DNA of 64,000 nucleotides from Mastigias papua. Its lineage: Eukaryota > Cnidaria > Scyphozoa > Rhizostomeae > Mastigiidae. Positions 39,966-64,000 of this stretch are shown piece by piece. The notes below the pieces were generated by a model. The model did no database searches. It was not told the origin of the DNA and saw only the letters and a program-made list of their open reading frames with translations. Position 1 is the stretch's first letter; each line of letters begins with the position of its first letter. Made by a program: the position numbers and the translations under genes. Where the stretch lies: contig OZ025270.1 in assembly GCA_964019165.1 (NCBI GenBank), positions 1,235,001 to 1,299,000 on the forward strand, given 5' to 3'.

Positions 39966-40305
39966 ATAATCCTTCTACCAACAAGATTTTCTCACTTTTC
40001 GCTACAGCACGAAAAAGCGGGAACATTCTTTTAGCATACTGAAAGCTTTTTTCGTCCGACACTCGTCAGAGTATGAACTAACAGAGGCTGAAAGAGTACT
40101 AAGTCGACAGACGCAACCTAGTTTCAAATAATCACGCCTTGATGAATTGAAAGGAAACCATGGGATATTTGAAGGTAAGGATGGAATAATTCGTTGCAGA
40201 GTGTCGGACGAAAAATGCTTTCAGTATGCTAAAAGAATGTTCCCGCTTGTCCGTGCTGTAGTGAAGTTCTGTAGTACCAACAGACTTTTCATTCTCACTT
40301 TTGGG
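39966..40305. mobile_element. MITE family A, copy 2
   Basis: The left arm has CGAAAAAGCGGGAACATTCT, TTTAGCATACTGAAAGC and TTTTTCGTCCGACACTC. The right arm is the complement: GAGTGTCGGACGAAAAATGC, TTTCAGTATGCTAAAAGAAT and GTTCCCGCTTGTCC. The arms are about 95 bp with a 130-bp centre. It is less decayed than the copy at 26565-26890. Confidence 0.88.
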
Positions 40306-41557
40306 AGTTAACTCCCTATTCCAGGCACGTCGCTGGCAAATAAAAAGTGGGCTAGGCTACACATAGAAAGTGTGAGCTACAGACAATAAATTGACAGATA
40401 AAAACTGGGAAAATGACTGGCTGGCAAAATGTGGGCGTTCCTGTATTCTAGTCAGTGATATTTCTTCCATGTAAATACACAACGCTCTTATTAAGGAAAG
40501 GGTTAGTGCCTCTTTAAGTTATGTCCGACGAAAAGAATGGGATACTTCCCCAGCTTTCGCTCGAAATCACCGCTGTACGGAAGGCAGCAAAATGTTGCGA
40601 GATTTTTGAGGCCAAATAGACAAAGTGACCGTTGCGTCAGTTTTGTAAGAAGTTGTTTACAAGGAGATTTCAAGGGCCTCATCCCAGAAATGAAAACGAG
40701 ATCATGACATAAGGCGCTATAAAAATTTCCCAAGATGCTTTTGTAAGAAGGAAAGCTGCTCTGTCTGATGCGAAACAATTCCGAAGTGAAAGGAGCAGAG
40801 AAATATCATTAAAAAATGTTGCCTCCAGAAGTAATGAGCTACAAAGTGGAGAAATTTTAATTTCATTCTATGTGTGAAGCAGCGAAAGGAAGCAGGTAAT
40901 CACAACATGTTCTGTGCATATGTTTTCCGTAGCGGAGACAGTGACGGGTTGGCCTCTTCGCAGAGAAGCCAGTCCTTTTATTTGTGAGCAATGTAAAAGC
41001 AGACTTGAAAACAAGCTTAAGTATGAAAGGCGGAAGTTTAGAATGTATTTTGATGAATTTGAGCAGCTTTGGATATTTAGTTTAAGTATTTCTCCTTGTT
41101 TATCCCACACTGGCGATGAAACGTTAAACCGATCATGATCATGCATGGTTCTGGGTGCTTTGGACGTATCATGAACCATTGCAACATAATTGCGACACCT
41201 GCCAGATGTTTGACGGGATAACAGTTTTCCATAGATTCATCATTAGTAACTATATCTTTGTCAATGTTTGCCAATTATTGGTAGAATATAGCAGGGGGTC
41301 GGTGGGGTTCAATGCCTTTTGGCCCAGTGAAAGTGGTCCATCAGAAGTCAGGGGTGTCACATACAGAAACAATCTAAGTCTTTAAAAATATTTATTATTC
41401 ACATAAAATGCAGGATTATTATAATTGTAGAACTCATAAAGTTATTGGGTGTTGCTGTTGTCATCCTGTGACATGTTTTACTGAGAACTTCCTTATGCCA
41501 GTACTAGCCTATTTGATGCACTTTTTCCAACAAGCTAGTCTGCAAAGTATGGTATGA

Positions 41558-41702
<145 letters not shown>

Positions 41703-43409
41703 TTTTCAGAAGTTTAACCAATGCACACCAATATATACTGTTGCACACATGCAACTGGCACAATTATGATTGAATGAGTAGCATAGATTGTGCACACATT
41801 TATCTGCAACACACACACATTACACACCATTTCTATGCATTTGTACACATTCACAAGTTTTTTAGCTGTGCATGGACAAGATTTTGTCATGAATTACCAT
41901 GCATTGCAGACTGGCCAACATGTATATTTATGGCTAGTTACTATGTTTGAGGCAAGGTGAGTTGGCCCTTTGCCTATATTCTTTTGTGAATGCTATAATA
42001 TAATTCACAGGTGATTCTGCTGGAGGACATTCACACTTTCATCTGTACCACTGTTTACTTATGCTTCTTTTTATAAAAAACTTCCAAGGTGCCTGACCAT
42101 GTCTTACAAGAACTAGGAGGTAACTTATGAATGTTTCATGTCTTGTTTTAAGGTCAGTATTTTGGGCCTGTATGTTTTCACTATAGCTATGTTGATCTGG
42201 GCCTCTTGTTGACTTTTTACCTGAATGGCTCAAATAGCTAGTTGATACTGTCCAGTCCCCTAGACCTTAGTAGCAGGGTTGGTAGATTGTCTGGGCAGTC
42301 AGCCATATTTGGGTGGAAAAAAGCCAATTCCAACTCAAGTAAGCCATGTATGAAAATGAGACTATAGAACAACAGGGATGTAAAACAGAAATGAAGTCAC
42401 AATAGGTAATAAACCTGGTAGTAAATGAAGCACACCATGCAACAATTTGAATAATGAACTAGGGAAATTATGTATACAGCAATGCAGGCAGCAAATGATA
42501 CAAACAGCTCTAGAACAAAACTATAGTGTGTCAAATGTGTCCATTTCATTATCATCAACCTGACTACTACAGTTACCAGCAGATGATTGATAAACATACA
42601 GTTCTTTTGAATTGAAGAGGTCAATGCTGATTGGTTATCCAGTATAAATATTCTGGTTGTTAATCATTTTCTTTGTGACATTATTGTCTTTGCAGCATTT
42701 GCCACTGAAATGCAGGCCAGTTTGAAGTTGTATTGAGTATACTAGTGAGTGAAACTTTCTTAGTTAAAGAAAAAGCCAAATAATGGGTCTAAGCCAAGTT
42801 AATTTTTCCAGGCCAAACAAGTCAAGAAATAGCCAGATTTCTCAGGTTTGGCAACAGTAAAACAACTATACATGTTGTAGTGAGCAAAATTTTCATCCAC
42901 TAGGACTAACACAATTATGTTGCAACATATAGGGATATATTAACATGCATCAGCAGATGGTTATTGACACTTCTTATGCACTAAAAGGATGATACTAATT
43001 TGTAGCCATAAGTGTGTTATAGCTCTAATGGCCATGATGTAACTGTGACTATGCTGTAAGCATCATAGAACTCTTTTGCTTATTACCAAGAGATGGAAAG
43101 TTTGCATAAGTGGCACAGAGATGCATTTAACACCTTATTTACCATGGCCACTGCATTTTTTACAGTATGAGAGTGATGCCTATTTGAAGATTGCAATATT
43201 TCTGAAATTATCTCAAGATTTGCTTTGGTATATTTTGGTAGCGATGTTTCTACCTTCTAGGGCAATCCTTATTTACATAGACTGTTGTATCTTTTTTGTT
43301 AAGCACATCATCAATGAGAAGCCAAAAATCTGCATGTCCTGTCTATGCAGGATCTCTTCAATGTTTCCTCTATGCACTTAGTAGGAATGAAAAGAGCATT
43401 AGTAAACTT

Positions 43410-43606
43410 CAGGGGGTGGACTGGCAAGGGATACCAGGATGTGATCACATCCTGTACACACCCTGCCTATTTTTTGTGAGCCCCTGTATTATCCTCTGCA
43501 ACTTGGCTGACCCTTGGTCTACTAAGGAAAATAAATGACCACACCCAGTGTGGGCCCCTGTCATAAAGTAAAATCCCAAGGAAAAGCTGCCAATCCACCC
43601 CTGATA
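43410..43606. mobile_element. MITE with CAGGGG ends
   Basis: The left end CAGGGGGTGGACTGGCAAG is mirrored by CTGCCAATCCACCCCTG. The CAGGGG terminus is typical of hAT-type elements. No clean 8-bp target duplication was seen, so the exact boundary is uncertain. Confidence 0.7.
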
Positions 43607-44426
43607 TGAAATTAGATGTTCAAAATTGAAGCTATCATTTGTTGAGTTGTTGCTTGGTTCCACATGGGACCCTTGCTTCACTGACAGTTCTTTGTCAATA
43701 TATGGAGATTGGAAATGATCTCTAAACTACTGCTACATGTTATATAAAGTTTAGTGTCCATGGCAAAACTCAATTTTTTTTTGAAATAGGCTTGCTAGTA
43801 GTATTGGAAGTTGTAGCCAGTAAATCTTGTGTTTTGCTCATGTGTGAAGTTACAATTGTTGATAAAAGGAATCTATCAGTGACTTGAATCTTAAGCATTA
43901 TCTTTATGAGAAAAAGCAAGCTCCCACTGTAGTACCCACTATGTGAATGATGGAATGACTTTCTTTTTATATACTTGGTCAACATCCATCAGCTATTAGT
44001 TTGGTTTGTTTGTTGGTAAATAGATGCAGTTAATAGAATCTCAATTGAAATATCTTATAGTGCTGATTGGTAGCCCCAAAGTATGGGAGTTTCTAGAGGT
44101 GAGGTCTAATAGGTAAGGGGGGATAAATCAATTGTATGGGGAGGTTCTCTAGCAACTCTATAGCTCATACTAGCTTGATATTTTTGGCCACCCTCATTTG
44201 AAGTACTGATGAGTCAACTGTGGAATGTTTTGTTTGAAAGAGGGTGAATACATGTCTTGAGTGTATCTTTGCATATTTCCTATGCCTTAACTCTTTGAAT
44301 GTAGTTATTGTTGTCATAGTTTTTGCAGTTTAGTTTAATTGGTAGCTTTGTATTTCATTAGAACTTGAAGGTTGTTAGACGCTATTGCAGATCATAGGTA
44401 AGAGACATACCTCTACTTTCAGTATG

Positions 44427-44554
44427 TGGGACCACATTGCCTGGATTGCATGTGACCCCTGACTTTATTCATCATTTCATGTGGGTTGGTTGGGACCACA
44501 ATGTCTGGATTGCATGTGGCCCCTGACTTTATTCATCATTTCATATGGGTTGGT
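44427..44554. repeat. 64-bp tandem duplication
   Basis: Two adjacent copies starting TGGGACCACA and containing CCTGACTTTATTCATCATTT and GTGGGTTGG or ATGGGTTGG. They differ at only a handful of positions, so the duplication is fairly recent. Confidence 0.9.
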
Positions 44555-45058
44555 AAGAAGTTTGAAATCTGCATTAGCAAGTGACCTGTATCCCATGATG
44601 AATTTGATTGTAGATTTAAGATGTTTGGGGAAACTTAGCATCACTTTTTTGTACTCCACATAGTATCAGGGAACCTTCCTTTTAAATTAAAAGATCTTAA
44701 GTCTTTTGGCAATTGTCATTTTATGGAGTCTCTGCGTTTTCTTGCTGCTTTGTGGAAGAAATATTTCTGACAAATGACTAGCTGGAATGTAGAAGGTCAT
44801 AGCTATGGAATTTCTGGTTTTCTCTAATTCATCACAAAGCATAAGCAGTGATTTTTTTTCGGTTTTTATCAGAACTGATATCTAAATCATTAGCATTCTC
44901 ATCAGAATTGAATCTTACCTTAAAAAATGCATAGACTTACTATGCATACTGTTTCAGAAATTTCTTATTGTGGCATCCTTCATGGATGTTTCAGCCGCTT
45001 TGTGAACCAATTTGTTCTGGCTGTTGATTCCATCCAGGTAATATGTATGTAGTTCATT

Positions 45059-45106
45059 GCACCAGTGGATGAATGTTTGAATTACACCAGTGGATGAATG
45101 TTTGAA
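45059..45106. repeat. 25-bp tandem duplication
   Basis: The unit ACCAGTGGATGAATGTTTGA plus AT occurs twice in direct succession. Confidence 0.9.
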
Positions 45107-45437
45107 TGATGCGCTAATGTTGACCTATTTTTATATCCAAGATTTTTGATAGGCTTTAGTTGAAGCCTTGTATTTATTGATTTTTTAATTTATTGTAGAT
45201 GATGGTAGTAAATATTTTAACTGCATTCATTAGCATTTATTTGTTATGTATTTCATATAATTTCCATTATGTAAATATGTTGTGCTTTCTTTTTTGCCAC
45301 TCTTCCTCTTTTTTGTCAGTTGTTGTCAAGTCATTTGCAACATTAGGCTACATTTAACTACAAACTTCACATAGCTCAGTCACTTCATTTGAATGGCATC
45401 TTTAATTGCAAACTAATAATGATCTTTTTTGTTGTAG

Positions 45438-45567
45438 ATTATAATCAGAGAGATTTGATGTTCTTTGGTATTGATGCACAGCCAATCCAAAACTGGCTTT
45501 TATCAGAAGAACTTGAAAGATAGCGAAAAAGGTTAAGCATAGCCCTCAGGAGGGCTTCAAAGCAAAC
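45438..45567 (+). other. Probable 5' untranslated part of the first coding exon (USP9X-type)
   Basis: An acceptor-like TTTTTTGTTGTAG ends at 45437. The exon would run from here into the coding part at 45568. An in-frame TGA 54 nt before the ATG shows that this part is untranslated. Upstream untranslated exons and the promoter are not located. Confidence 0.55.
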
Positions 45568-63267
<17,700 letters not shown>

Positions 63268-63338
63268 GTGTGCAGTGAATTTGTTTTCTGATTATAGCGG
63301 GATTTCGCTTCTTAGAATTTACTTCTACTGTATGAACT

Positions 63339-63788
63339 ACCGTAAATATTCGAATATAGGCCTACCTCAAATATATGCCTAGTCCCCATTTTGGCCAATA
63401 AATTGATTATTTTTGCAGGAACCCGTGTATAAGCCTACTATGAAAATTACCAACTTGATTTCGAAAAGATGGCCGCCTCACCAGGACTTGATTTTCCCTA
63501 TTTTTAGTTATTATCTTTAAATATGCATGATTTACCCATGTAGTATTCATTATGACATGGAAAAGAGATGTTATGTTTGTTTCATGTATTTAAGGTTCGT
63601 ACATGTTCGCTATTGCACGCATAAATCCCCATATGAGCACATCTCCCCACGTGAACCTTTGGTCACTTTGCTTTGAATTGTGAAAAATTCCTCCATTTCA
63701 GTTACTCGTGTATAGGCCTAGTGTACTATTTTGAAAAGGAAAATTTTGGGGAAAAAACTATACTTTTATTCGAATATATACGGTAGTT
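63339..63788. mobile_element. MITE with ACTACCGTAAATATTCGAATA ends
   Basis: The left end ACTACCGTAAATATTCGAAT and the right end ATTCGAATATATACGGTAGT are near-perfect inverted repeats of about 22 bp. Inside, GTATAAGCCTACT and GTATAGGCCTAGTGTACT recur. No coding sequence. It sits in the intron after the last visible USP9X-type exon. Confidence 0.9.
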
Positions 63789-64000
63789 TATCATTTGTCT
63801 AGTCCTCTTTTGGAACAGAGTTACTCCTTTTTGTAAAAGCTTCCCAGTAATATTGGTAAGGCACAATATTACCGTTTTAAATGAGCAATGTCCATCTCTG
63901 TCCCTTACGACATGAACGTAATGTAAATACGTTGTGGCAGAAATTGTGACTTCTAACCCTTTTTCCTATGCGTTTCTACGTTTTGTCTTTTGGGTATTGC

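Noticed and set aside
40503..40778. Minus-strand open frame near a TCCGACGAAAA phrase as a third copy of MITE family A
   Set aside because: Only about ten bases match and the arm words are missing, so it is not counted as a copy.

Overview
The window is animal (metazoan) nuclear DNA: AT-rich, intron-rich and full of microsatellites, short inverted-repeat transposons and decayed non-LTR retrotransposons. There is no bacterial-style gene packing, no recognisable tRNA or rRNA gene and no CRISPR array. The proteins and repeats suggest an invertebrate or early-branching metazoan such as a cnidarian or sponge. That placement is inference; no species marker was recognised.

Layout. (1) 1-2.7 kb holds gene edges: a minus-strand exon (1231-1363) resembling GILT (gamma-interferon-inducible lysosomal thiol reductase), a weaker minus-strand exon candidate (484-614), and a plus-strand terminal coding exon of unknown function (2228-2694). 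(2) 2.7-6.9 kb is repeat-rich and includes a dead LINE reverse-transcriptase fragment lying between two inverted-repeat pieces. (3) 6944-35501 is a complete beta-arrestin gene. I rebuilt it as 19 coding exons in phase (438 codons plus stop). It keeps the phosphate-sensor lysines, the polar core residues, a clathrin box and an AP2-binding tail motif. Its 7.4-kb fourth intron carries TA-repeat and hairpin structures, a foldback element, a second antisense LINE with a pentanucleotide tail, and a MITE. (4) 35.5-45.4 kb is intergenic or 5' untranslated territory with several MITEs, a (CA)n tract and a striking CpG desert. (5) 45568-63267 is the N-terminal part of a USP9X/fat facets-type deubiquitinase: 30 coding exons in phase, about 1,078 residues. 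It runs off the right edge before the catalytic domain.

The two main genes lie head-to-tail on the plus strand with about 10 kb between their coding parts. They need not be co-regulated. Arrestin couples activated receptors to clathrin endocytosis, and USP9X-type enzymes remove ubiquitin from trafficking proteins, so both belong broadly to membrane traffic and signalling. Their adjacency looks like ordinary gene order.

I found no convincing new gene system. The observations most worth following are the two sharply bounded CpG deserts at the 5' ends of the two genes, the perfect-consensus GC-AG intron, the two arrestin micro-exons, the hairpin embedded in TA repeats, and the several MITE families with long matching arms. 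All exon coordinates were derived by eye from homology, splice consensus and phase, without transcript evidence.
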